From positions 1 through 42,027 of the IMG/VR virus record IMGVR_UViG_3300020476_000001: a DNA stretch of 42,027 nucleotides. The stretch is one strand, 5' to 3'. The DNA is from a virus. The translations under genes were made by a program, and so were the position numbers. The notes below the pieces were generated by a model, which had not been told where the DNA came from, did not search any database, and saw nothing but the letters and a program-made list of their open reading frames with translations. This document shows positions 1-6,323 of this stretch, one piece after another; positions within the stretch are counted from its first letter, which is position 1, and every line of letters begins with the position of its first letter.

Positions 1-69
1 GCGTCGGTACGCGTGCATCGCCTCCGGGTGGTGAACGCCCAGTACCAGGGCAAGACGAAGCGCTCGTAG
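1..69 (+). CDS. 3' end of the small gene at 41669-42019 (duplicated by the circle overlap)
   Basis: This is the last 22 codons and the TAG stop (67-69) of the gene that is complete at the right end of the window. On the circle there is only one copy. No function is recognised; see the entry at 41669. Confidence 0.9.
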   Translation, partial: ASVRVHRLRVVNAQYQGKTKRS

Positions 70-77
70 CTTCGTAA
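1..77. repeat. Direct terminal repeat, left copy (77 bp)
   Basis: These 77 bases are identical to 41951-42027. The repeat cuts through the 3' end of a gene that is intact at the right end. A short exact overlap of odd length is typical of a circular contig opened by a k-mer assembler, so I read it as evidence of a circular or circularly permuted map, not as a true terminal repeat. Removing one copy gives a 41,950-bp circle. Confidence 0.95.
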
Positions 78-104
78 CCACATGCCAGGGGCGCGGCCAG
101 ACTT

Positions 105-171
105 GGGGGGCGGGCGCAAGCTCGTCCCCCTCGTGCTGCATGTGGGCAGGCATGAGTCTGCTCCCATGCAG
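105..171 (+). promoter_or_regulatory. Structured leader: two hairpins upstream of the gene at 202
   Basis: Bases 105-115 pair with 120-130 (11 pairs, two of them G-U) closed by a GCAA tetraloop. Bases 136-149 pair with 158-171 (ctgcatgtgggcag with ctgctcccatgcag, 12 of 14 pairing or G-U). The Shine-Dalgarno AGGAG follows at 191-195. The same order (hairpins, then CACAGGAG, then start) recurs before the genes at 41049, 41431 and 41669. An RNA role on the plus strand is inferred. No sigma-70 promoter is obvious in 70-198. Confidence 0.6.
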
Positions 172-201
172 GACGATCAAGTCCAACCACAGGAGAACAT
201 G

Positions 202-378
202 ATGAAGAACGAATACAAGATCAAGGTCCAGCGTAACACGACAGAAGAACTCGACATGAGTTACGCATCGCTGGTACGAGAGGCCACTGATATCTACCAG
301 TCTCAGACTCAGGACCATGTTTGCGAAGCCACCTTCAACGAAGAGGATGGCTGGCAGCCCTGTTCCTGCGAGGACTAG
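202..378 (+). CDS. Small hypothetical protein, 58 aa
   Basis: I do not recognise this family. It is a soluble, acidic protein (start MKNEYKIKVQR) with Cys residues near the C-terminus (one mid-protein and a closing CSC motif), which could bind a metal. Shine-Dalgarno AGGAG at 191-195 lies 6 bases before this ATG; an adjacent in-frame ATG at 199 has only 3 bases of spacing. The reading frame stays open back to 82, but 82-198 is the structured leader and lacks a ribosome site, so the longer form is unlikely. It is the first gene after the one that spans the circle junction and belongs to the run of small plus-strand genes. Confidence 0.7.
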   Translation: MKNEYKIKVQRNTTEELDMSYASLVREATDIYQSQTQDHVCEATFNEEDGWQPCSCED

Positions 379-417
379 GAGAGGACCAACCAACAACAGC
401 CAAGAGGAGGCATGAAT

Positions 418-618
418 ATGGACACAAAGTCCACAACGCTCACCATGGTGAGTGTCTACTACCGTGGACACAACTACATGAAGCTGATGGAAGGCATCCG
501 CTTCACAGATGAGCACGGCAAGACGAGGGTGCTCGTAGATCGAGACGCCTACCACAAGTGGGTGAGCTCGATCGTACCCCGTGGCTGCACGTATTGCCCC
601 GGTGGACACGGGTTCTGA
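418..618 (+). CDS. Small hypothetical protein, 66 aa
   Basis: No family is recognised. The protein ends with a CxxC pair (CTYCPGGHGF), which suggests half of a zinc site. The strong Shine-Dalgarno AGGAGG at 405-410 lies 7 bases before ATG 418, while an in-frame ATG at 412 is only 1 base away, so 418 is preferred. The gene sits 39 bases after its upstream neighbour and 42 before the next and probably belongs to the same transcript. Such small, poorly conserved early proteins in phages often act on host functions, but nothing here shows which. Confidence 0.65.
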   Translation: MDTKSTTLTMVSVYYRGHNYMKLMEGIRFTDEHGKTRVLVDRDAYHKWVSSIVPRGCTYCPGGHGF

Positions 619-660
619 CGTCAAACGATGAACAACCAACCAACAACAGGAGACATGACC

Positions 661-834
661 ATGAACAGCAAGATCTACCAAGATCTACCCAAGGACAGCG
701 CAGCCTACAAAGACGCACGCAAGCGGGCCAACCAACACCCGAACACCACCAGGTGGCGGGTCATCAAGACCATCGTCACTGGCTGGCTCGTAGGATACTG
801 CGTGACACTCGTGATCCTTGTGATCGCTTGCTAA
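661..834 (+). CDS. Small single-span membrane protein, 57 aa
   Basis: A polar, basic N-terminus of about 33 residues is followed by one hydrophobic segment (residues about 38-56, IVTGWLVGYCVTLVILVIA) that runs to the C-terminus, so it is probably a tail-anchored inner-membrane protein. Shine-Dalgarno AGGAG at 648-652 is 8 bases from ATG 661 and only 2 from an in-frame ATG at 655. A frame-extending ATG at 628 lacks a ribosome site. No family is recognised. A membrane regulator or exclusion-type protein is possible but not shown. Confidence 0.65.
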   Translation: MNSKIYQDLPKDSAAYKDARKRANQHPNTTRWRVIKTIVTGWLVGYCVTLVILVIAC

Positions 835-852
835 GAGAGAGAAAGAGAAGAA

Positions 853-890
853 GGAAACTCCCCCCCGCCTGGTTGGGGGGGGGACTTTCC
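853..890 (+). promoter_or_regulatory. GC-rich hairpin between genes
   Basis: Bases 859-866 (T plus seven C) pair with the G-tract ending in A at 884. The stem extends past one C-C mismatch through GGAAA (853-857) and TTTCC (886-890). The loop region reads gcctGGTTGg. No T-tract follows, so it does not look like a classical intrinsic terminator. It lies in the 128-base gap before the gene at 963, upstream of a purine-rich stretch and the Shine-Dalgarno GGAGG. Confidence 0.55.
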
Positions 891-962
891 CCCTAGATAG
901 AAGGAGAGAGTGCGAAGAAGACACCCTTTGAGAAACCCACAGGAGAGAGAGAGGAGGTACTG

Positions 963-1847
963 ATGTCTGACCAGCAGTGTAGCTGCGGACTTCAGTTGAT
1001 CGGTGACATCACCGGCAACCGCATGGTATGCCGTGGGTGCGACCGACCAAAGGAACAGTGCGACTGCAACTACAGGGCCAGAGGTTTTGACCCTGATGCA
1101 GAAGAACTGGACCCGTTCATTGAGGCGTGCGAGCACGGTCACGAAGACGAGATCGTGTGGTACGCCAAAGTGCTGAAGTGCCCACGGTGGTACGTCAAGA
1201 GTGTCATGCGTGAGTATGACAGGCATGACGACTCCATCGAGGCCGTATGTCTCGACATCTTCTCAGTCTATGACGAGGAAGATGATGAGAGATACCAACC
1301 CGACGTAGAGATCGTCTCTGCGCCGAGCCAAGTGAATGCAGTGAGCAGTGATGCCCCTATCGGGGCGGGTTCAAAGGTTGTACCCGCCCCTCAAGGGCAA
1401 ACACAGGAGATAGTGAAGATGAGTCAGACAGACAACGTGAGCGAAGCAGCAACGACCGAGCCGACCGTGACGCAGTGCCCTCCGGGTAGTGCAGTTCCCG
1501 AAACCACGAGCGCTCCGCCGCCCGTGATGGAGGCTCAGGTCCGTCCCGAGGACGACTTCATGGGCTGCTTCAAGCTCTACAACAAGCAGGCCAAGGCACT
1601 GAACGCCTTCCTGAACGAGCAGCACAGCGCCGGGAAAGTCACGGCGAGTGTGTTCTGGATGGCAGCGTTCGTGATCTTCCTCTGGGAGAACTTCGGCCCG
1701 CTCGGCTTTGCTTGCCGCACGCTCTTCGGTAACCCGAAGAACATGAAGGCCATCGAGGCCAAGCTGACGAGCCTGCCCCAGGCACGGAGCCAGGGAGCGC
1801 AGACCGTTCACGACAATGAGGGCAGCTACAGCCGCAGCTTGGCGTAG
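963..1847 (+). CDS. Cys-rich protein with C-terminal membrane segment, 294 aa, possibly two gene products in one frame
   Basis: Not assigned to a family. Residues 1-40 carry six cysteines (C6, C8, C23, C26, C33, C35) in zinc-ribbon-like spacing. Residues 40-110 are acidic. Residues about 112-200 are a low-complexity Pro/Ala/Thr linker. A hydrophobic segment lies at about 226-250 (VTASVFWMAAFVIFLW). The start at 963 follows GAGGAGG. Within the linker the DNA has a perfect 9-bp hairpin (1362-1390), a CACAGGAG ribosome site and an in-frame start at Met153 (1419), exactly the arrangement seen between separate genes elsewhere in this arm. The full ORF may therefore be a fusion of two formerly separate genes, or may yield a shorter second product. 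Confidence 0.7.
   Translation: MSDQQCSCGLQLIGDITGNRMVCRGCDRPKEQCDCNYRARGFDPDAEELDPFIEACEHGHEDEIVWYAKVLKCPRWYVKSVMREYDRHDDSIEAVCLDIFSVYDEEDDERYQPDVEIVSAPSQVNAVSSDAPIGAGSKVVPAPQGQTQEIVKMSQTDNVSEAATTEPTVTQCPPGSAVPETTSAPPPVMEAQVRPEDDFMGCFKLYNKQAKALNAFLNEQHSAGKVTASVFWMAAFVIFLWENFGPLGFACRTLFGNPKNMKAIEAKLTSLPQARSQGAQTVHDNEGSYSRSLA
1362..1390 (+). promoter_or_regulatory. Perfect 9-bp hairpin inside an open reading frame
   Basis: ggggcgggt (1362-1370) pairs perfectly with acccgcccc (1382-1390) around an 11-base loop, tcaaaGGTTGt. It is followed 11 bases later by CACAGGAG and an in-frame start at 1419. The GGTTG loop is shared with the hairpins at 853 and 2339, and a variant AGTTG with the one at 1868, which argues that it is a functional RNA element although it lies in coding sequence. 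Confidence 0.6.
1419..1847 (+). CDS. Probable internal-start product: membrane protein, 142 aa
   Basis: A second initiation site lies in frame inside the ORF that starts at 963. ATG 1419 is preceded by CACAGGAG (AGGAG about 10 bases upstream) and by an in-frame GTG at 1413, the same tandem-start arrangement seen at other genes of this arm. The product would hold an N-terminal Pro/Ala/Thr-rich stretch of about 45 residues and one membrane segment at residues about 74-98. No family is recognised. It may be made in addition to, or instead of, the long form. Confidence 0.45.
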   Translation: MSQTDNVSEAATTEPTVTQCPPGSAVPETTSAPPPVMEAQVRPEDDFMGCFKLYNKQAKALNAFLNEQHSAGKVTASVFWMAAFVIFLWENFGPLGFACRTLFGNPKNMKAIEAKLTSLPQARSQGAQTVHDNEGSYSRSLA

Positions 1848-1867
1848 CTAGCAGCTCATCCAACAGA

Positions 1868-1908
1868 GGGGAGAGGCAGGGCAAGTTGCTCTGTCTCTCC
1901 CCTTTTTT
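1868..1908 (+). terminator. Intrinsic terminator
   Basis: ggggagaggcag (1868-1879) pairs with ctgtctctcccc (1891-1902), 12 pairs including one G-U, with an 11-base loop, followed directly by six T (1903-1908). This is the clearest Rho-independent terminator in the window. It closes the gene ending at 1847 and splits the plus-strand arm. Confidence 0.85.
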
Positions 1909-1944
1909 GTGCACGCAGTGCGTGACACACCAGTAGAGGTCAAG

Positions 1945-2331
1945 ATGTCAGGAGAAGATCGACAGATCAAGATGACACAAGAAGAGAAGCGAGAGCTTCA
2001 CGATGCCATCATCGACAAGGGCATCGAAGTTACCACCCTCGGAGTGGTAGGATCAGGTGCAGCCACCGCTGCTGGCGAGGTCATGCACATTGCCACCGGC
2101 AGCATCCTCTGGGGACACATGACTGGCACCATGATGGCTCTCTTCCATGGAGCAGTGGCACTTGATGTCACCTTCATCGGATACAGGTTGTATCGGATGC
2201 TCCAGTCGCAGAGAAAGGAGTCGGAGAACAACCGAAACCTTCGACTGCGAGAGCTGGAGATCGACGCCCTGCTCGAAGAGATCCAGAGGGCCAGGTCGGA
2301 AGGGAAGGGAGAGCAACCCTCACCTGCATAG
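1945..2331 (+). CDS. Small membrane protein with two hydrophobic segments, 128 aa
   Basis: Hydrophobic segments lie at residues about 28-57 (TTLGVVGSGAATAAGEVMHI and on) and about 60-85 (MTGTMMALFHGAVALDVTFI and on). They are followed by a charged, helical C-terminal tail of about 40 residues. ATG 1945 follows AGAGGT; the frame is open back to 1909, but that part overlaps the terminator. The layout resembles a small two-span membrane protein with a cytoplasmic tail. A holin role is possible but its early-arm location argues against it. No family is recognised. Confidence 0.65.
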   Translation: MSGEDRQIKMTQEEKRELHDAIIDKGIEVTTLGVVGSGAATAAGEVMHIATGSILWGHMTGTMMALFHGAVALDVTFIGYRLYRMLQSQRKESENNRNLRLRELEIDALLEEIQRARSEGKGEQPSPA

Positions 2332-2338
2332 GTGAGTG

Positions 2339-2377
2339 CCAGAAGGCCGGGGTGGCCGGTTGGCCCCGGCCTTCTGG
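2339..2377 (+). promoter_or_regulatory. Perfect 14-bp GC-rich hairpin between genes
   Basis: ccagaaggccgggg (2339-2352) pairs perfectly with ccccggccttctgg (2364-2377) around the 11-base loop tggccGGTTGg. There is no T-tract. It lies 34 bases before ATG 2411. The stem sequence resembles the hairpin at 5331-5368 (both have AGAAG on the outer left arm and CTTCT on the right). Confidence 0.7.
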
Positions 2378-2410
2378 TTGGGGGATGAAGCAACCACAAG
2401 GAGAGTGAAC

Positions 2411-2797
2411 ATGACACCGCTTCAGAAGAAAGCATCTCGTTTCGATGAGATGCAAACGATGATCTTGCAGCTCGGCCTCGAGAAGGTAGAGCGTGCACTT
2501 GTCCAGCTGTCTTACGATGGCGTGGCCAAGTACAACGTCAGCCTCAACCGCATGACCAAGAAGGAAGCAGATCACGTCATCGAGAAGACGACCACGAGCA
2601 CCTATGACACGAGCAAGTTTCGATGCCAGGTGATCGGGGGCAAGACCAGCGCATCCCTCTGGATCTGGCGACACCTCGGGGATGGAACGAAGGAAGGCAA
2701 CCGCCGCTGCGAGCTGGAGGAGTCGAAGGTGAAGATCGAGATCGAAGGATGGCTGGAACAGAACAAGGACTACTGCGAAAGGAACAACGATGAGTAA
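2411..2797 (+). CDS. Hypothetical protein, 128 aa
   Basis: This is a soluble protein of mixed charge starting MTPLQKKASRFDEMQ, with no recognised family and no obvious motif. The Shine-Dalgarno AAGGAGA sits just before an in-frame GTG (2405) and ATG 2411, again a tandem-start arrangement. The 3' end overlaps the start of the DUF932-type gene at 2790 by 8 bases, so the two are probably co-translated. It may be a partner of that protein. Confidence 0.65.
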   Translation: MTPLQKKASRFDEMQTMILQLGLEKVERALVQLSYDGVAKYNVSLNRMTKKEADHVIEKTTTSTYDTSKFRCQVIGGKTSASLWIWRHLGDGTKEGNRRCELEESKVKIEIEGWLEQNKDYCERNNDE

Positions 2798-3578
2798 CGC
2801 GATACTCTTTGCGAACCCCGGAGAACGGATCACAAGGGAGGACTTGAAGCTCCTGCCTGCGCCCGAAGCAACCGAGACCCATCACCCCGTTGCGTTCCAT
2901 GTCTTGGATGACATCATCCAACACCGGATCCAGAAAGAGTTCGGCCAGGACATCTGCATCGAACCAGAGTACGCACTGAACAAGAAGGCGACTCAGTTCT
3001 TTGCAGTGTACGGGATCCGTGGACTCGAAGAGACCAACAGCGGGACCTACCCGGCAGCTGCCCTTAGCTCGAGCATCGACAAGACGCTTCAGCCAAAGGT
3101 CGCTGGCGGTGGCAAGGTGATGGCCTGCACCAACACGATGGTGTGGGGCAGCCTGCTCGAGGTGTGCAGAAAGCAGACAGCCAACTCGATGGGCGACATC
3201 GAGATGATGATCGTTCGGATCATGACCCAGCTCGAGTCGCACTACTCACAAGCAGAGCTGGAAGTCGATCTGTTCAAGGAGATCGAGGTCTTCGATGACT
3301 CGGGCTACGCTATCCTTGGCCAGCTCTACGGAGGTGGCGTGGTCACGGCGAACCAGCTCACTCGCTCTTTCTCTGCATGGAAGAAGCCCGAGTACGAGGA
3401 GTTCCAGCCCCGCACTGCGTGGAGCTTGTACAACTCAGTGACCGAGGGCCTGAAGAAGGGCCAGCCTGGCCACATGATGGGCAAGTACATGCGCTTGCAC
3501 CAGGACTTCCAACGTCGGTTCGTGAACACGTGGCACGATGAGGGCCGCATCCGATCTCACGACGACGACTTCAATTAG
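2790..3578 (+). CDS. DUF932-like (phage/plasmid-type) protein, 262 aa
   Basis: The middle and C-terminal parts resemble the DUF932 family found on phages and plasmids: a CTNTMVWGS block after a basic/Gly stretch (residues about 105-120), then a C-terminal RTAWSLYNSVTEGLKKGQPG block (about 210-229) followed by a helix. DUF932 proteins are common near phage replication and recombination genes, but their biochemical role is not established. The protein has no signal peptide or membrane segment. It overlaps the upstream gene by 8 bases and is followed by a 139-base gap with two stem-loops. The family call rests on pattern memory only. Confidence 0.6.
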   Translation: MSNAILFANPGERITREDLKLLPAPEATETHHPVAFHVLDDIIQHRIQKEFGQDICIEPEYALNKKATQFFAVYGIRGLEETNSGTYPAAALSSSIDKTLQPKVAGGGKVMACTNTMVWGSLLEVCRKQTANSMGDIEMMIVRIMTQLESHYSQAELEVDLFKEIEVFDDSGYAILGQLYGGGVVTANQLTRSFSAWKKPEYEEFQPRTAWSLYNSVTEGLKKGQPGHMMGKYMRLHQDFQRRFVNTWHDEGRIRSHDDDFN

Positions 3579-3597
3579 ACTGTCACTCTCCTGTGGC

Positions 3598-3689
3598 AAC
3601 CGGCACATCCCCGACATAACAGGGCCGGGGGGCCTGGGGATGTACCAAGAGGGGGAGGGAGTACCTGAGAAGGCGCTCCCTCCCCTTCT
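3598..3689 (+). promoter_or_regulatory. Two stem-loops in the gap before the XRE-type gene
   Basis: A first imperfect stem joins ggcacatcccc (about 3601) to ggggatgtacc (about 3636), 10 of 11 pairing. A second stem joins 3648-3661 to 3676-3689, 14 pairs with one G-U around the core ggggagggag/ctccctcccc. There is no T-tract. The second hairpin ends 28 bases before ATG 3718, the same placement as the hairpins before 2411 and 5412. It could attenuate, process or protect the message. Operator sites for the downstream regulator could also lie here. Confidence 0.55.
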
Positions 3690-3717
3690 GAACTCAGCGC
3701 AATGAAAGGAGCCGAGA

Positions 3718-4167
3718 ATGGAACGATCATCTGCGAAACACAACCACGTGAGTGGCCGGCATACCATCAAGAAGCTGGTCGAGACCCACAACCTTTCACT
3801 GGCTGCCATTGCAGACGGAGTGGGATGCTCTGAGCAGACGGTGCGTCACTGGTACGCAGGTACACGAGAGCCTCAGCTTGGCTTTCGCGTGAACCTCGCT
3901 CGCTACTATGACGCAGTGAAGAAGCACGGAGCTTCGGGTGCAGCAGATGCCATGCAAGAGCTTCGACACCGATCCCTCCACTTTCTTCCTCTTCGCGAAG
4001 CGCGGACAGAGGTGCATGGGCTGACGAAGGAAGGATCTGCACTCGTGGATCTCATCAACGAGCGACCGATCCCCGAGCGACTGAATGTCATCAGTGCAGT
4101 GGCACAGGGGATCGCGAAGGAACACACCCAGCAACCAGAGGAGGGAGTGAAGAATGGACAAGGATGA
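3718..4167 (+). CDS. XRE/Cro-type helix-turn-helix regulator, 149 aa
   Basis: Residues about 15-52 form an XRE-like HTH. IKKLVETHNLSLAAIADGVG is helix 1-2 and the turn, and SEQTVRHWYAGTREPQ is the recognition helix with the typical W-Y/S-x-G-x-R-x-P ending. The rest is helical with no known domain. The protein probably binds DNA as a dimer and controls the plus-strand arm, possibly at repeats in 3579-3717 (inferred). The start follows AAAGGAG. Its 3' end overlaps the next gene by 14 bases. In a genome without an integrase it is more likely an early-late switch or copy-control protein than a classical lysogeny repressor. Confidence 0.75.
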   Translation: MERSSAKHNHVSGRHTIKKLVETHNLSLAAIADGVGCSEQTVRHWYAGTREPQLGFRVNLARYYDAVKKHGASGAADAMQELRHRSLHFLPLREARTEVHGLTKEGSALVDLINERPIPERLNVISAVAQGIAKEHTQQPEEGVKNGQG

Positions 4168-4384
4168 CAAGAAGCGCTCTGTTCGAGACGAGTATCTCTG
4201 GGAGCTGCTCGAACCCCACCAGCACCACTGGCAAACTACTGACAGTGGCGTGCCTGTTTGCATTCGATGCAAGCTGAACCCCGATGATCCCTTTGTCACC
4301 ATTGCGGGGGGCTGGAAGACAGGACAATGCTGGGGTGAGAACGGGCTGGACTTCATCATGCGTCTCATCACCGAAGGAGTTTGA
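4154..4384 (+). CDS. Small hypothetical protein with CxxC motif, 76 aa
   Basis: The protein has HxxHW near residue 24 and a CIRC pair at about 36-39, plus a lone Cys at about 59, so a partial zinc site is plausible. A Shine-Dalgarno GGAGGGAG lies upstream inside the end of the XRE-type gene, and the two genes overlap. It belongs to a set of small Cys-pair proteins in this arm (202, 418, 4391, 41431). No function is recognised. Confidence 0.6.
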   Translation: MDKDDKKRSVRDEYLWELLEPHQHHWQTTDSGVPVCIRCKLNPDDPFVTIAGGWKTGQCWGENGLDFIMRLITEGV

Positions 4385-4390
4385 CACCTC

Positions 4391-4606
4391 ATGCCTACCG
4401 ACTGGAGCATGGGCGGAAACTATCCGCCTGGCCTGACACAAGCAGAGCTAGACAGGCACCTCGACTCACCTCACATCTGCCACGGATGCGAGGACTCCTT
4501 CCCCGAAGACGCATTGTTCTGGGACAGTGTCCTGGACCAGCTGTTCTGTGCAACATGCAAAGAGATAGGAGAAGACGACGACGATGAAGAAGCTGAAGAC
4601 TCATGA
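4391..4606 (+). CDS. Small zinc-ribbon-like protein, 71 aa
   Basis: Two cysteine pairs, HICHGCEDSF at residues about 29-38 and FCATCKE at about 52-58, have zinc-ribbon spacing. The C-terminal 14 residues are almost all Asp/Glu (GEDDDDEEAEDS), which could mimic DNA or bind a basic partner. A GGAG lies 12 bases upstream of ATG 4391. The 3' end overlaps the RadC-type gene by 23 bases, so translation is probably coupled. The role is unknown. Confidence 0.65.
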   Translation: MPTDWSMGGNYPPGLTQAELDRHLDSPHICHGCEDSFPEDALFWDSVLDQLFCATCKEIGEDDDDEEAEDS

Positions 4607-5084
4607 TCTTGACTACTATGTGAGAGAGGTCGAGCTCCAATACAAAGACAGACAGCATTGGATGGTCACCTTTCCTCTCAAGACCCCAGAGAAAGCAGGT
4701 CGGGCGCTTGCTTCTATCCTGGACACCAAGCCACAAGAACAGTTCGGGGTTCTTTCACTGGATGTCCGGCTCAAGCCCATCAACTTCTTCTTCGTATCAC
4801 TTGGAAGCATGAGTGCTAGTCTTGTTCACCCTCGAGAAGTCTTCCGAACTGCCATCGCAACGGGAGCACACTGCATCATCATTGCTCACAGCCACCCATC
4901 TGGGGATGCCAACCCATCGGACGAGGACGTCTCTATCACAGAGCGAATGGTCAGTGCTGGCTATCACCTCGGCATTCATGTAGTAGATCACTTCATCGTT
5001 GCTGCTAACAACTACTACTCATTCAGAGAGCATGACCGAATGCCCGAGGTGATCGAAGAACATGACGGAGACAGAGCACGGTAA
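4584..5084 (+). CDS. radC: RadC-family JAB/MPN+ protein, 166 aa
   Basis: The C-terminal two thirds is a RadC-type JAB1/MPN+ domain with an intact JAMM metal site: Glu52, then HSHPSG at residues 102-107 and Asp115 in PSDEDVSITERM, followed by the family's closing block GIHVVDHFIVA. The N-terminal helix-hairpin-helix part of cellular RadC is absent, as is usual in phage and plasmid forms. Cellular RadC was named for DNA repair, but its real activity is unsettled. JAMM domains are usually metallo-isopeptidases or proteases. It lies just upstream of the recombination block, which fits a DNA-transaction or anti-restriction role (inferred). Confidence 0.85.
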   Translation: MKKLKTHDLDYYVREVELQYKDRQHWMVTFPLKTPEKAGRALASILDTKPQEQFGVLSLDVRLKPINFFFVSLGSMSASLVHPREVFRTAIATGAHCIIIAHSHPSGDANPSDEDVSITERMVSAGYHLGIHVVDHFIVAANNYYSFREHDRMPEVIEEHDGDRAR

Positions 5085-5460
5085 GACCACAGTCTGGACC
5101 GTAGGCGAAGCCATACAGGTACGTGTGGGCACTCGATGGAGAAATGGACGACTCGAAGAGATCCAGATCGACAACGATACCAACGAGATCCGCATCGGTT
5201 ACTCATTTCATACTGACCTCACTGACAGGGTGCACTATGTCAGCATTGACAAAGTCCGAAAGCACGGTGAGCTAGACGAAGATGAGTGGGCAGCCTACGA
5301 GAAACGCGAGAAGGCAAAGGAAGAGAAGGACAGAAGTCGGGGGTCTACGGGGCAGCCCCCGACTTCTGGTCCGGGTAGATGGAAAACAGACAGCAAATGG
5401 GAGATGAAAGCATGGCGGGAGAAGACAGCAAGGAACAAGGAACGATATGGGAAGGACTGA
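5062..5460 (+). CDS. Hypothetical protein, 132 aa, with basic C-terminus
   Basis: Residues about 10-65 look like a small beta-rich fold (VGEAIQVRVGTRWRNGRLEE, then IRIGYSF), reminiscent of SH3-like or KOW-like domains. The remainder is highly charged and probably disordered. A strong Shine-Dalgarno (GAGGTGATC, matching the 16S tail) lies at 5046-5054 inside the RadC-type gene, which it overlaps by 23 bases. The coding sequence contains a perfect 13-bp hairpin (5331-5368), and its 3' end overlaps the annealing-protein gene. No family is recognised. Confidence 0.6.
   Translation: MTETEHGKTTVWTVGEAIQVRVGTRWRNGRLEEIQIDNDTNEIRIGYSFHTDLTDRVHYVSIDKVRKHGELDEDEWAAYEKREKAKEEKDRSRGSTGQPPTSGPGRWKTDSKWEMKAWREKTARNKERYGKD
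5331..5368 (+). promoter_or_regulatory. Perfect 13-bp hairpin inside coding sequence, upstream of the Rad52-type gene
   Basis: cagaagtcggggg (5331-5343) pairs perfectly with cccccgacttctg (5356-5368) around a 12-base loop. It lies within the ORF at 5062-5460 and ends 43 bases before ATG 5412. Its length, loop size and outer AGAAG/CTTCT arms match the intergenic hairpin at 2339-2377, which suggests that it serves the downstream gene and not the protein it is embedded in. Confidence 0.65.
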
Positions 5461-6323
5461 GAGCTCCGTTCCCGAAGGACAGCTTGAAGTGGAGAGTCGG
5501 TGCCACCAGCCGGGATAAGACCCGGTGCATGGCGCTGGCCTACATGGACGCACGCATGGTCATGCGCCGCCTCGATGATGTGGTGGGTGAGGCAAGTTGG
5601 AGCACCAACGTCTTCATGGCAAGCGACGGACGCTGTGTCTGCAAGCTGACCATCCGAGTTGGCAACGAAGACAATTCTTGCCTTGTCGAGCGATCCGATG
5701 CCAGTGGGTTCACGCAGAATGGTGGACGCAAGGGTTTCGGGTATGGGGACATGGTGAAGGGTGCCGCGAGCGAGGCATTCAAGAGAGCGGCTGCTCAGTT
5801 CGGGATCGGTCGCTACCTCTACGACCTCGAAGCCAAGTGGGTTCCCTATGACGAGCGCACCAAGCAGATCACAGCCGAGGGCCTGGAGATGCTGGGTGGT
5901 GGGGAGATGGATGAGACAGCTCCTGTGCCGGAAGAGCAACCCGCTGCGCCTGCTGCTGCCGCATCGCCTTCCCGTCGTAGGAACCCTGGAACTCACAGGT
6001 CGGACGGAACTCCTCGAGCAGCGAGAGCACCGGCTGGCCAGCGTGAGTTCGTATCAGCAGCAGAGAAGAAGGATCTCTACCGTGCCAATTTCAGAGCACT
6101 CGAGGCGGTGCATGGCAAGGACGCAGCCGATGACATGCAGGCCAGCGCGAAGTTCGAGCCTGTGAACTTTGCCTGCTCGCAGCTCGGCGCAGATCGGCTC
6201 GACAACCTCTACGCAGACCAGGTAGATGATGCGAAGCAGGCCATCGCTCGTTGGCAGGCGCATCATGCTCAGCCTGGCCAACCCCAAGAGGCACCCGCTG
6301 ACGACTTCGATGAAGTCTTCTAG
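5412..6323 (+). CDS. Rad52-type single-strand annealing protein, 303 aa
   Basis: Residues about 13-155 match the Rad52/Rad22 family: an LRAPFP...LKWRVG opening, then CMALAYMDARMVMRRLDDVVG, a CKLTIRVG strand, and the diagnostic MVKGAASEAFKRAAAQFGIG followed by RYLYDLEAKWVPYD. Such proteins form rings that anneal complementary single strands and act in phage recombination and recombination-dependent replication. Residues about 175-215 are a Pro/Ala/Arg-rich linker. The C-terminus ends DDFDEVF, an acidic-hydrophobic tip like that of SSB proteins. ATG 5412 has GGGAG 8 bases upstream; an earlier in-frame ATG at 5379 lacks a site. It heads a block with a nuclease-like and a Gp157-type gene. Confidence 0.85.
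   Translation: MAGEDSKEQGTIWEGLRAPFPKDSLKWRVGATSRDKTRCMALAYMDARMVMRRLDDVVGEASWSTNVFMASDGRCVCKLTIRVGNEDNSCLVERSDASGFTQNGGRKGFGYGDMVKGAASEAFKRAAAQFGIGRYLYDLEAKWVPYDERTKQITAEGLEMLGGGEMDETAPVPEEQPAAPAAAASPSRRRNPGTHRSDGTPRAARAPAGQREFVSAAEKKDLYRANFRALEAVHGKDAADDMQASAKFEPVNFACSQLGADRLDNLYADQVDDAKQAIARWQAHHAQPGQPQEAPADDFDEVF

Noticed and set aside
82-201. N-terminal extension of the small gene at 202
   Set aside because: This stretch forms two hairpins and a Shine-Dalgarno follows it, and no ribosome site precedes ATG 82.
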